Assembly (NCBI RefSeq): GCF_014641455.1
Contig: NZ_BMHT01000001.1
Span: forward strand, 744,001-808,000
Reading direction: 5' to 3'
DNA length: 64,000 nucleotides
DNA from: Hymenobacter cavernae
GTDB lineage: Bacteria > Bacteroidota > Bacteroidia > Cytophagales > Hymenobacteraceae
A program made the position numbers and the translations under genes. Shown here in pieces: positions 44,565-51,331 of the stretch; position 1 is the first letter of the stretch, and the number at the start of each line of letters is the position of its first letter. The notes beneath the pieces are model-generated. The model was not told where the DNA came from, did no database searches, and saw nothing but the letters and a program-made list of their open reading frames with translations.

Positions 44565-45002
44565 TTACAACAACTTCCGCATCAGGAAATGCGGGATGCT
44601 GCCGAACAGCGTGTGCGACGGCGCTACTATTTCGTAACCTAGCTTTGCGTAGAAAGGCACCGCGGCTTCGCGGGCGTGCAGAATGCACTCCGTCAGGCCT
44701 TGCTGGCGCGCAGCAGCTTCCAGATACTCCAATAAGTGGCGGCCGATACCCTGGCCCTGCTTCGCTGGATCGACGGCCATGTAGCGCACCTGCGCCTGAA
44801 CCGGCGCAGAAGGATGCAGGCGAGCCACACCAATTGCAGTGCCATCGGGAGCCGTGAGCATGGCGTGCACGGTGGTGGGCAGGTCATCGTCGTCGGCGCG
44901 CTCCGAGCCCAGGGGCTGCCCCCAGGGCGCCCGTAGCACACGGTAGCGCAGGTCGTAGTAGGCGGCAAACTCGGCGGGAGAACTCGGGGCAGTAGGTTGC
45001 AT
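44565..45002 (-). CDS. GNAT family N-acetyltransferase (ElaA-like)
   Basis: A 145-residue acetyltransferase. ATG 45002 (MQPTAPSSPAEFAAYYDLRY) is used; the frame is open to 45083 but the extra residues do not fit. The acetyl-CoA-binding motif is VRYMAVDPAKQGQGIGRHLL, with the Q/R-x-x-G-x-G/A loop QGQGIG, followed by EYLEAAARQQGLTECILHAR and AVPFYAKLGYEIV. The N-terminus AAYYDLRYRVLRAPWGQP is shared with ElaA-type proteins. Substrate unknown. Confidence 0.9.
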   Translation of the reverse strand: MQPTAPSSPAEFAAYYDLRYRVLRAPWGQPLGSERADDDDLPTTVHAMLTAPDGTAIGVARLHPSAPVQAQVRYMAVDPAKQGQGIGRHLLEYLEAAARQQGLTECILHAREAAVPFYAKLGYEIVAPSHTLFGSIPHFLMRKLL

Positions 45003-45058
45003 AGCGCGGTAGACGTGAGAGAAAGGTGAAGAAACCGACAACAATGTAGGCAAACTCC

Positions 45059-45066
45059 TACCTTTG
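45059..45066 (+). promoter_or_regulatory. -7 box upstream of the yajQ-family gene
   Basis: TACCTTTG, the Bacteroidota -7 consensus, 65 bases before the start codon. No TTG at the right distance was found. Confidence 0.35.
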
Positions 45067-45131
45067 AACTCAAGCGCCAACAACCTACACGCGTTGGCGT
45101 ACAGCCTACCTCACGTATAAGCTGCTGCATT

Positions 45132-45623
45132 ATGGCATCCTTCGACATTGTAAGCAAAGTAGACCCCCAAACGCTGGAAAACGCGGTAAACACGGCCAAA
45201 AAAGAACTTCAGACCCGCTACGACCTGCGCGATACGAAAGGCGGGATGGAGCTGGATAAAAAGGCCAACACCATTCAGCTCAGCTCTGAAAACTCGATGC
45301 GCTTGAAAGCGCTGGAAGACATCCTGTTGGGCCGCGCCGTGAAGCAGGGCATCGATGGCACCGCCCTCGACTTCTCGGCCGAAGAGCAGGCCTCAGGCGC
45401 TTTGGTGAAGAAAACGGTGAAGGTGCGCGCAGGCATCGATAAAGACGCCAGCCGCAAGATCATCAAACTCATCAAGGACAGCAAGCTCAAGGTAGAAGCC
45501 CAGACCCAGGATGAGCAGGTGCGCGTTACGGCCAAGAAAATCGATGACCTTCAGCAAGTTATTGCCCTGCTGCGCGGCGCCGACCTAGGTCAGCCGCTGC
45601 AATTTGTGAATATGAAAAGCTAG
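45132..45623 (+). CDS. yajQ: YajQ family cyclic-di-GMP-binding protein
   Basis: A 163-residue cytosolic protein with two ferredoxin-like domains. Xanthomonas relatives bind cyclic-di-GMP and act with transcription factors. Family text: MASFDIVSKVDPQTLENAVN, YDLRDTKGGMELDKKANTIQ, AVKQGIDGTALDFSAEEQAS and VRAGIDKDASRKIIKLIKDS, ending LGQPLQFVNMKS. Length and both termini are typical. It lies alone, divergent from the GNAT gene. Confidence 0.95.
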   Translation: MASFDIVSKVDPQTLENAVNTAKKELQTRYDLRDTKGGMELDKKANTIQLSSENSMRLKALEDILLGRAVKQGIDGTALDFSAEEQASGALVKKTVKVRAGIDKDASRKIIKLIKDSKLKVEAQTQDEQVRVTAKKIDDLQQVIALLRGADLGQPLQFVNMKS

Positions 45624-45629
45624 GTGATT

Positions 45630-45802
45630 GATGTGCTAGGGAGATGATGAGTTGATGTGCTGATAAGTTGATCTACCATGTAGCTCTGCATCAGTGTCAA
45701 GCATTACTCACCTGGTTAGCCCATCAACTTACCAGCACATCAATTCACCAGCTTGTTAGATAATCAGCAAATCAACTCATTAGCAAATCAGCACATCAGT
45801 TA
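45630..45802. repeat. Degenerate repeats of GTTGATGTGCTGAT / ATCAGCACATCAAC type
   Basis: The whole gap before terC is built from short variants of TTGATGTGCTGATAAG and its complement (CAGCACATCAA, AATCAGCACATCAG, AATCAGCAAATCAACTCATT). Left and right halves form a loose long inverted repeat. It leaves little room for an ordinary promoter and directly abuts the terC start codon. Confidence 0.55.
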
Positions 45803-46570
45803 ATGTTCGACTTTTCGGCCTTTTCCAGCATTCACACCTGGGTCAGCTTGCTCACGCTGACGTTCATGGAAATCGTGTTGGGCATCGATAATATCATTTT
45901 CATCTCTATCGTCGTGAACCGGTTGCCGCACGAGCAGCAGAAACAAGGGCGCACCATCGGGTTGCTGCTGGCGCTGCTGTTTCGCATCGGGCTGCTGCTG
46001 AGCATCACCTGGATTGTGGGCCTGAAAGAACCGTTATTCACGCTGAACCTATCGTTTATGGACCAGCCCAACTTCGGGGTGGCGGGCCGCGACCTGATTC
46101 TGCTGGCTGGTGGTTTGTTTCTGCTGGCCAAAAGCACCACCGAGATTCACACCAAGCTACAGGGCGAGGGCGACGAGATGAACGCGGGCAACTTTCATAG
46201 CCTTACGCGGGTCATCATCCAGATCGTGCTGATTGACATCGTTTTCTCCTTCGATTCGATTCTGACTGCTGTTGGCCTGGTCGACAACGTGCTGGTCATG
46301 ATTGCGGCCGTTATCTGCGCGATGGGCATCATGCTGGCCTTCTCCGGCTACATCAGCGACTTCGTGAACAAGAACCCCACCATCAAGATCCTGGCTTTGT
46401 CGTTCCTGATTATGATCGGCATCATGCTGGTGATGGAGGCTTTCCACAAGGAAATCGAGAAGGGCTACGTGTACTTTGCCATGGCCTTCTCGCTGGTGGT
46501 CGAAATCCTGAACATGCGTGTCCGCAAGAAGTCGACGCCTGTGCCGCTGCGCGATTCGCAGTACGATTAA
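45803..46570 (+). CDS. TerC family membrane protein
   Basis: A 255-residue integral membrane protein with seven or so segments, TerC family; relatives export Mn2+ (Alx) or serve tellurite resistance. Signatures: FMEIVLGIDNIIFISIVVNR (the acidic E..D pair in the first segment) and IIQIVLIDIVFSFDSILTAV (the paired second motif with Asp residues). It is monocistronic, preceded by a degenerate repeat and followed by a perfect hairpin. A Mn-export role would fit with mntH elsewhere in the window, but is inference. Confidence 0.93.
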   Translation: MFDFSAFSSIHTWVSLLTLTFMEIVLGIDNIIFISIVVNRLPHEQQKQGRTIGLLLALLFRIGLLLSITWIVGLKEPLFTLNLSFMDQPNFGVAGRDLILLAGGLFLLAKSTTEIHTKLQGEGDEMNAGNFHSLTRVIIQIVLIDIVFSFDSILTAVGLVDNVLVMIAAVICAMGIMLAFSGYISDFVNKNPTIKILALSFLIMIGIMLVMEAFHKEIEKGYVYFAMAFSLVVEILNMRVRKKSTPVPLRDSQYD

Positions 46571-46576
46571 GCGTTC

Positions 46577-46636
46577 TACCCTAGGTCAACAAAAAGCCCG
46601 CTACTCACATAGCGGGCTTTTTGTTGACCTAGGGTA
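46577..46636. terminator. Perfect 26-bp hairpin, bidirectional terminator
   Basis: Arms 46577-46602 and 46611-46636 are exact complements with an 8-base loop; the inner part has A5 and T5 tracts around AGCCCGCT. The outer ends carry CCTAGG. Confidence 0.85.
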
Positions 46637-46655
46637 TTCTTTTTTGGCTAAGCGC

Positions 46656-46756
46656 GGGGTAGGAACGCGCCACGGCGCGTTCTCGTCCGGGCGACGTGCC
46701 CACAGCAGGTGCTAAGCGGCTCAAACGGCGAACGTGCCGTGGCGCGTTCCTACCCC
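46656..46756. repeat. Inverted repeat, family C, copy 2
   Basis: Arms 46656-46682 and 46730-46756 (27 bases, one mismatch) with edges GGGGTAGGAACGCGCCACGG. It shares these edges with the element at 12597-12698, but the centres differ. It lies between converging terC and dnaJ-like genes. Confidence 0.8.
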
Positions 46757-46780
46757 GTGCTTCGACCGCCGCCTCTGTTT

Positions 46781-47665
46781 TTACATAAAGAGCAGGTATA
46801 CAATCAGCAGTAGCAGCGCTACGGAATTGACAAAACCTAGGTTGAAGGCATGATCGATGCGCAACGGCGGATAGAAAATACCGACGCCACTTCCAACCAC
46901 TAACGCGAGTAGTACCCAGGCATACCCAAAACTATGGGGCCGCAAATGCACCCCCTTCGACAGCTCGTCCATCACTGCCCTGGATACTTCAGGGTTACCT
47001 TCTAGTTGCAACTGCACTCCCTTCAATTGCTCGGAATACAGACTTACCTGGCGCACTTTCCCAAACCACGGCGTTTGATACACCGTCACCCGATCGTCTT
47101 TTGTTAGACTCGTCGTGGGTTCAACCTCAAACTTTGCATGTTGCGTCGACACGACGAAGTAAGTTGCCGCGTTGTTCTGACCTAGCTCATGCACGTACTC
47201 GAAGTCCTGCACGGCCTCATTCGGTAAAATCTTTGTCCGCAGGAAATCGACCATCACCAACAGGGCGAGCACCAGACTCAGGCCCGCCACAATGCGTAGG
47301 CGAGGCACAATACGGCCGAATTCGGCCGCGTAGCGCATATGCAAAGGCTGTGTAGTCGGCACTGTCAATTGTGGGCGCCGACGTCCACGCCGGCGCATGG
47401 CGGGGTCAGGGTGCAGCTCTTCGGCCGGGCTGGCTTCTACCTTCACGGGTACGGCTGGCTGCCGCAATAAAGCGTCGTAGTATTGCCGCCTTACAGGATG
47501 ACTCAGGACTTCATATGCTTCATTTATAGCTAAATAACGATCATGGGCGGCTAGGTCGGGTGTGCGGTCGGGGTGGGTTATCAGCACCAGACGTCGGTAC
47601 GCCCGCCGGATATCAGCGGCCGGCGCATAGTTTGGTAATTCCAGTATCTGGTAATAGTTCTTCAT
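46781..47665 (-). CDS. Membrane-anchored DnaJ-domain protein
   Basis: A 294-residue protein. The N-terminal J domain (residues 1-68) has the essential HPD motif in RRLVLITHPDRTPDL and the typical NYYQILELPNYAPAADIRRA and YEVLSHPVRRQYYDAL. There is no Gly/Phe-rich or zinc-finger region, so it is not DnaJ itself. After a basic linker come a membrane segment at about 128-145 (LRIVAGLSLVLALLVMVDF), a soluble domain, and two more segments at about 245-292. It would recruit DnaK to the membrane. Its ATG overlaps the stop of the upstream gene (ATGA), so the two are translationally coupled. Confidence 0.85.
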   Translation of the reverse strand: MKNYYQILELPNYAPAADIRRAYRRLVLITHPDRTPDLAAHDRYLAINEAYEVLSHPVRRQYYDALLRQPAVPVKVEASPAEELHPDPAMRRRGRRRPQLTVPTTQPLHMRYAAEFGRIVPRLRIVAGLSLVLALLVMVDFLRTKILPNEAVQDFEYVHELGQNNAATYFVVSTQHAKFEVEPTTSLTKDDRVTVYQTPWFGKVRQVSLYSEQLKGVQLQLEGNPEVSRAVMDELSKGVHLRPHSFGYAWVLLALVVGSGVGIFYPPLRIDHAFNLGFVNSVALLLLIVYLLFM

Positions 47666-48084
47666 TCATCAGAGTTTGCCAACGCCAACTGTTCCGCCAC
47701 CGCTGCTGCCTGGCTTTGCACGCGTTGCGTGGCCAGCTCCAGCAAGCGCCGGTTCAGCTCGGCGCGGTGTTGGCGGTAAAAGGCTGTTTCATCTGCTGTA
47801 AATAAGCCACTTATAATGCCAATAATGGTGTAGCGCAGCTTCACGTTGCGGGTCAGCAACTCGGCTATTAGTCGTTCGCGCTCGGCAGCGCCGGCTCTCG
47901 CAAACGGAATATGGTGCTCGCGCACGAAATCCGCTACCAGCAGCAAGAGCACGTCGTTCTGAAGCTTAAGCACGGGCCGTAGCGTGCGGTGCAGAAAGTC
48001 GCCGACGGTGGCGGTGGGTACATCGGGTAGCTCAGCGGCCACCACGGGGCGCAAAGCGAGCAAGGCAGTGGTACGATCAGACAT
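47662..48084 (-). CDS. Hypothetical protein coupled to the DnaJ-domain gene
   Basis: A 140-residue, mostly helical soluble protein that I do not recognise. Text: MSDRTTALLALRPVVAAELP, VGDFLHRTLRPVLKLQNDV, LIAELLTRNVKLRYTIIGI and an Ala/Gln-rich C-terminal helix (VQSQAAAVAEQLALANSDE). ATG 48084 is preferred over 48114. Its TGA overlaps the start of the J-domain gene by four bases, so the two products probably work together, perhaps as client or adaptor and co-chaperone. Both sit in one minus-strand unit. Confidence 0.75.
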   Translation of the reverse strand: MSDRTTALLALRPVVAAELPDVPTATVGDFLHRTLRPVLKLQNDVLLLLVADFVREHHIPFARAGAAERERLIAELLTRNVKLRYTIIGIISGLFTADETAFYRQHRAELNRRLLELATQRVQSQAAAVAEQLALANSDE

Positions 48085-48219
48085 AATCAGTAGTGAGACA
48101 GTAGTATTCGGCAATAAGACCTAGGGCAAAACGCTGTCTGGCAGCAGCATACCTAGGTTGCTCTCCGCTTTTACTTTTGACTGAGTGTTTAACGAATACG
48201 TAAAAGCTCACTTATAACC

Positions 48220-48260
48220 AACAAAAAACCCGATGAGCGGAGCCCATCGGGTTTTTTGTT
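48220..48260 (-). terminator. Terminator of M36 peptidase copy 1
   Basis: Perfect 16-bp stem (48220-48235 with 48245-48260) rich in A/T at the base, 43 bases past the gene. Confidence 0.85.
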
Positions 48261-48303
48261 ACGCGGAGCGGCGGCGGATAGCGGCCGTACCTAGACCTAG
48301 GTC

Positions 48304-50928
48304 TTAGTGCTGGATGAGCACTTTGCGGTTGAACGTGCCAGCGCTGGTGTGCAGCTGCACGATGTACAGACCGGCAGCCACGTCGCTGATGTTGACGCGG
48401 GCACCTTGCTGCAACTCACCTGAAGCCACGGTAGAAGTCTGCACCGTCTTGCCCAACAGCGTTAGCAACGACACCTGTACGGGCGTCTTGCTGCTCACGG
48501 GCAGACGTACGGTCAGCTCGCTGCTGGCGGGGTTCGGGTACAGTTCTAGCAGCTCGTTGCGCTGCTGTTGCGGCTGCGAAGCCAGCACACGCGTCGGAAT
48601 CAGGTAGCCAGCCTGGTTGTCGGTGAGGCTGTTGCTGGAACCTTGTACGGCATCGATACCCATGCCGCGGCGGGCAAACACCTGCCAGATCTGGTAGGTA
48701 TTGGCTTTGTTGTTATAGATGGAGTCAGCTTTCAGGATTGCGTCGCGACCATCCAGGAAGCCGGGGCGGCATACCTGCAGTTTGCAGCCGTCGAGCACCA
48801 GTTTCAGGGCAACGTTGTTACCGCCGGTCTTGGCTTTCATATCCTTATTGTAGCCATACTTCTCGATCATCTTCCAGTTCAGATCCCACAGGGTAGCCGC
48901 CCATACCGAGCCAATGGCGTGCACCGCGGTGTAAGCACCCGTGCCGATCAGCGCGTAGGTCTGGTTGTTCACGGCGAAGTCCGTGGAGTAACGCTGCGGA
49001 CGAATACCGTAGCCATCGGTAGCTGCACCCGTTACGTAGTTGCCGATGCCACGGGGCGTGTAGCCCTGGTCGCCGGGCTTGGTGGTCATCCACAGGCCGA
49101 AGAAGTCGCTCCAGCCTTCACCCATCTGCTCGGCATTGCCTAGGCAGTTGGAGTTCGCCGGCCCGCCGGTCAGGCGGTTCGAGATGCCGTGGCCGTATTC
49201 GTGGGCGATAACGCCGTTATCGAAGTCACCGTCGCGGATGATACCGCTAACGGAAACCGTAACGGCCGTACCAGAGGTAAGAACCGCTCTGATTTTATCA
49301 CCATCGGCTTTGGAAATCGCCACGGAAGGAATGCGAATACCAACGGTATCCGTAGCGCCGCCGTAGTTGGCAATAGCCGTGTTCGGAATGCTATCCGCAA
49401 TCATTACCATGCGAGCACCGGCATTTTGCGCGTTGCGAATCTTGGTGGGCGTCGAGCAAGTGCCACCCCGATACACCAGCGCGATATTGCCACTTATGGC
49501 AGCAGCATTCACCAGCGGGTTACAAGCGCGCGGAGGGTTAGCAGAGCCGTCGTCGGCCAGTACCAAGCGCCCGCTGATAGGGCCCGCTGCCGTCAGGGTT
49601 CTGCCGTATGCCGTGCCGCGCATGGGCAAGCTACCGGCAATAGTAGCCGGAGCCGTGATGCTGCCGGTGCCACCGGGCCACAGATACATCTGCATGCGGG
49701 GACGGGAGCCGTCGTTTGGAGTAGAGAAGTTGGCGTTGTTGGTGCCGCCGCCGTCCTGGGCTTCAGCCCGCACGTCGTCGTTCCCCAGCCCCGTGCCGGT
49801 GTAGTTCTTCACTTGGAAGTTACCGCTCACTTCGTCAAAGCCTTTGTAGGCCATGTAGTCGTGCATCAGGTTATTCCAGTAGAACAAGTTGGTGATAGCC
49901 GCATCCTGGTAAACCTGTGGTGCAGCAGCCTGGTTGAAGGGGTAGTCAAAGATCAGATCGGTGCCACCATCAGGGCTGTAGCCAGGCGTGTTCCGCGCAG
50001 TGCGGTCTTCGTAAGCGTGCACGTTGTTGCCGCGCGTGATGGTGTACTCAGGTCCGGCCACCCCGTTGGTGTCGTGCCAGCCGAAGGGCGAGTGCGTCGG
50101 GTCGGCCGGGTTAACGACTACCTGACGAGCACCATACAGCGGGCTCTCTACAGTAATCGGGTAAACATTGTAGCTATTAGGAGCGGCTACGCCGTTCGTA
50201 ACGGCTGGTTCAGGCCAGTTCTTCGTAGCCAGGGCATGTTGCGTGAGTTCGGCAAAGCTTACCGGCTCCGAAATGGTGTAGTCGTACTTATCTACCAGAC
50301 CACCGGTTGCGGCATTTACGCGCGCGTTCCAGTAGTGCTCCGATTTCAGATCATCAATGGTCACGTCCCACACCAGCACTAGCTCGCCGCTTGCATTAGC
50401 CTGGTACATGAGCTTTACGGAGATTGGCGAACGGGAAATACCACCTTCACTCAGCTTCAACCCTGCGGCCGGCTCGCCGCCTTGCAGAACATCCAGTCGG
50501 CTGGGTGCAGCCAGACCTAGGGCTCGTGCCGCAGCAGCTACGGCTTGCGCAGGCGACAGGGTGGGCGCAGCAGCGGCAGCGCGGGCGGCATTCGCTACAT
50601 TGGCCACAAAGTTACTGTGCAGGCTCACCAGCTTGTTACTGCCATCCAAGTGCAGATCAGCTTCAGCCCCGTAGATTTCGATGCCTTGGTAGCGCTGGCG
50701 CAGGTACACGTGCGTCACCTTGGAATCAGCCTCGGTATACGAGCTGGTCACGGCCGGGTCGGCAATGTCGGGGGCGCTCAGACCTAGCTTGGCGCGTTGC
50801 GTTGTCAGCTGGCTCAGGGCGCTGCTTAGCGCTGGCGAGGCATTCTGGGCCGAGGCTAAACCTGGAACGGCTAGCAGCGCGGCCAAAGCCAATGCCCGAC
50901 CTGTCGCAGTAGTAAAGGTTGCTCTCAT
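48304..50928 (-). CDS. Fungalysin-type (M36) metallopeptidase with PA domain and T9SS signal, copy 1
   Basis: A secreted 874-residue zinc endopeptidase. Signal peptide to about residue 27 (ALAALLAVPGLASAQ); fungalysin/thermolysin propeptide (YLRQRYQGIEIYGAEADLHL); catalytic domain with a protease-associated (PA) domain inserted at about 425-565 (ISGNIALVYRGGTCSTPTKI); zinc motif VIAHEYGHGISNRLTGG (HEYGH about 576-580) with the third ligand Glu in MGEGWSDFFGLW; and a type-A T9SS domain (LLELYPNPASSELTVRLPV to FNRKVLIQH). First of three tandem paralogues in 8.6 kb. Its flanks match copy 2, but its PA domain is closer to copy 3. Confidence 0.94.
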   Translation of the reverse strand: MRATFTTATGRALALAALLAVPGLASAQNASPALSSALSQLTTQRAKLGLSAPDIADPAVTSSYTEADSKVTHVYLRQRYQGIEIYGAEADLHLDGSNKLVSLHSNFVANVANAARAAAAAPTLSPAQAVAAAARALGLAAPSRLDVLQGGEPAAGLKLSEGGISRSPISVKLMYQANASGELVLVWDVTIDDLKSEHYWNARVNAATGGLVDKYDYTISEPVSFAELTQHALATKNWPEPAVTNGVAAPNSYNVYPITVESPLYGARQVVVNPADPTHSPFGWHDTNGVAGPEYTITRGNNVHAYEDRTARNTPGYSPDGGTDLIFDYPFNQAAAPQVYQDAAITNLFYWNNLMHDYMAYKGFDEVSGNFQVKNYTGTGLGNDDVRAEAQDGGGTNNANFSTPNDGSRPRMQMYLWPGGTGSITAPATIAGSLPMRGTAYGRTLTAAGPISGRLVLADDGSANPPRACNPLVNAAAISGNIALVYRGGTCSTPTKIRNAQNAGARMVMIADSIPNTAIANYGGATDTVGIRIPSVAISKADGDKIRAVLTSGTAVTVSVSGIIRDGDFDNGVIAHEYGHGISNRLTGGPANSNCLGNAEQMGEGWSDFFGLWMTTKPGDQGYTPRGIGNYVTGAATDGYGIRPQRYSTDFAVNNQTYALIGTGAYTAVHAIGSVWAATLWDLNWKMIEKYGYNKDMKAKTGGNNVALKLVLDGCKLQVCRPGFLDGRDAILKADSIYNNKANTYQIWQVFARRGMGIDAVQGSSNSLTDNQAGYLIPTRVLASQPQQQRNELLELYPNPASSELTVRLPVSSKTPVQVSLLTLLGKTVQTSTVASGELQQGARVNISDVAAGLYIVQLHTSAGTFNRKVLIQH

Positions 50929-50984
50929 AGTGTAGTGCTAGAAAGTGAAAGAAAGTATGGTAAGTTTTTGAAGAGGCTGGTCCC

Positions 50985-51009
50985 CAAACCTATACAGGCT
51001 AGACCACAA
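50985..51009 (-). promoter_or_regulatory. Putative promoter of M36 copy 1
   Basis: Minus-strand TATAGGTTTGG with the -7 box TAGGTTTG, and a TTGT 14 bases upstream. Copy 2 has the same TATAGGTTTGG with TTG at the same 14-base distance, which supports the call although the spacing is shorter than the usual 19. Confidence 0.4.
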
Positions 51010-51086
51010 TAAAAAATATAATTTCATCTAAAATTCATTTTATTCCATCTACCCTCTACTGCGTGATTTCAGGCCATTTTTCTAGC

Positions 51087-51130
51087 GCTGATAATAGCTG
51101 TGAAGGTGGTCCTTCACAGCTATTATCAGC
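51087..51130. repeat. Perfect 20-bp inverted repeat
   Basis: GCTGATAATAGCTGTGAAGG and its exact complement around TGGT. It lacks a T tract, so a transcript structure or palindromic element is more likely than a terminator. Confidence 0.65.
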
Positions 51131-51260
51131 TGTTCCTAGCCTTCTACCTAGGTTTGCCGTTCAGCGGTCCTAGGTTGCTGCACCAAGGCAGTGCTGCCTC
51201 CTTTCAACAGCAAGCGTCAGCAGGAACCTAGCGTACCACACAGATGAACTATTAGCCAAC

Positions 51261-51294
51261 AAAAAACCCGGTGAGCAGCTGCCCACCGGGTTTT
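51261..51294 (-). terminator. Terminator of M36 peptidase copy 2
   Basis: Stem AAAACCCGGTG / CACCGGGTTTT with a 10-base loop and A/T tracts, 38 bases past the gene. Confidence 0.8.
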
Positions 51295-51331
51295 ATTTCA
51301 ACTGCCAGACCTAGGTCAGGCGATTTGCAGC

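Larger units (their letters stand above)
50929..51331. other. Spacer between M36 copies 1 and 2 (403 bp)
   Basis: Contains the minus-strand -7 box TAGGTTTG of copy 1 (50992-50985) preceded by TTG (51009-51007); a perfect 20-bp hairpin at 51087-51130; further loose palindromes with CCTAGG (51145-51230); and the terminator of copy 2 at 51261-51294. No gene is seen. Confidence 0.5.

Noticed and set aside
49189..50382. Long (397-codon) + strand frame opposite M36 copy 1, with similar ones opposite copies 2 and 3
   Set aside because: It runs antisense to a complete peptidase gene and has no recognisable domain; GC-rich codon bias leaves the antisense frame open.
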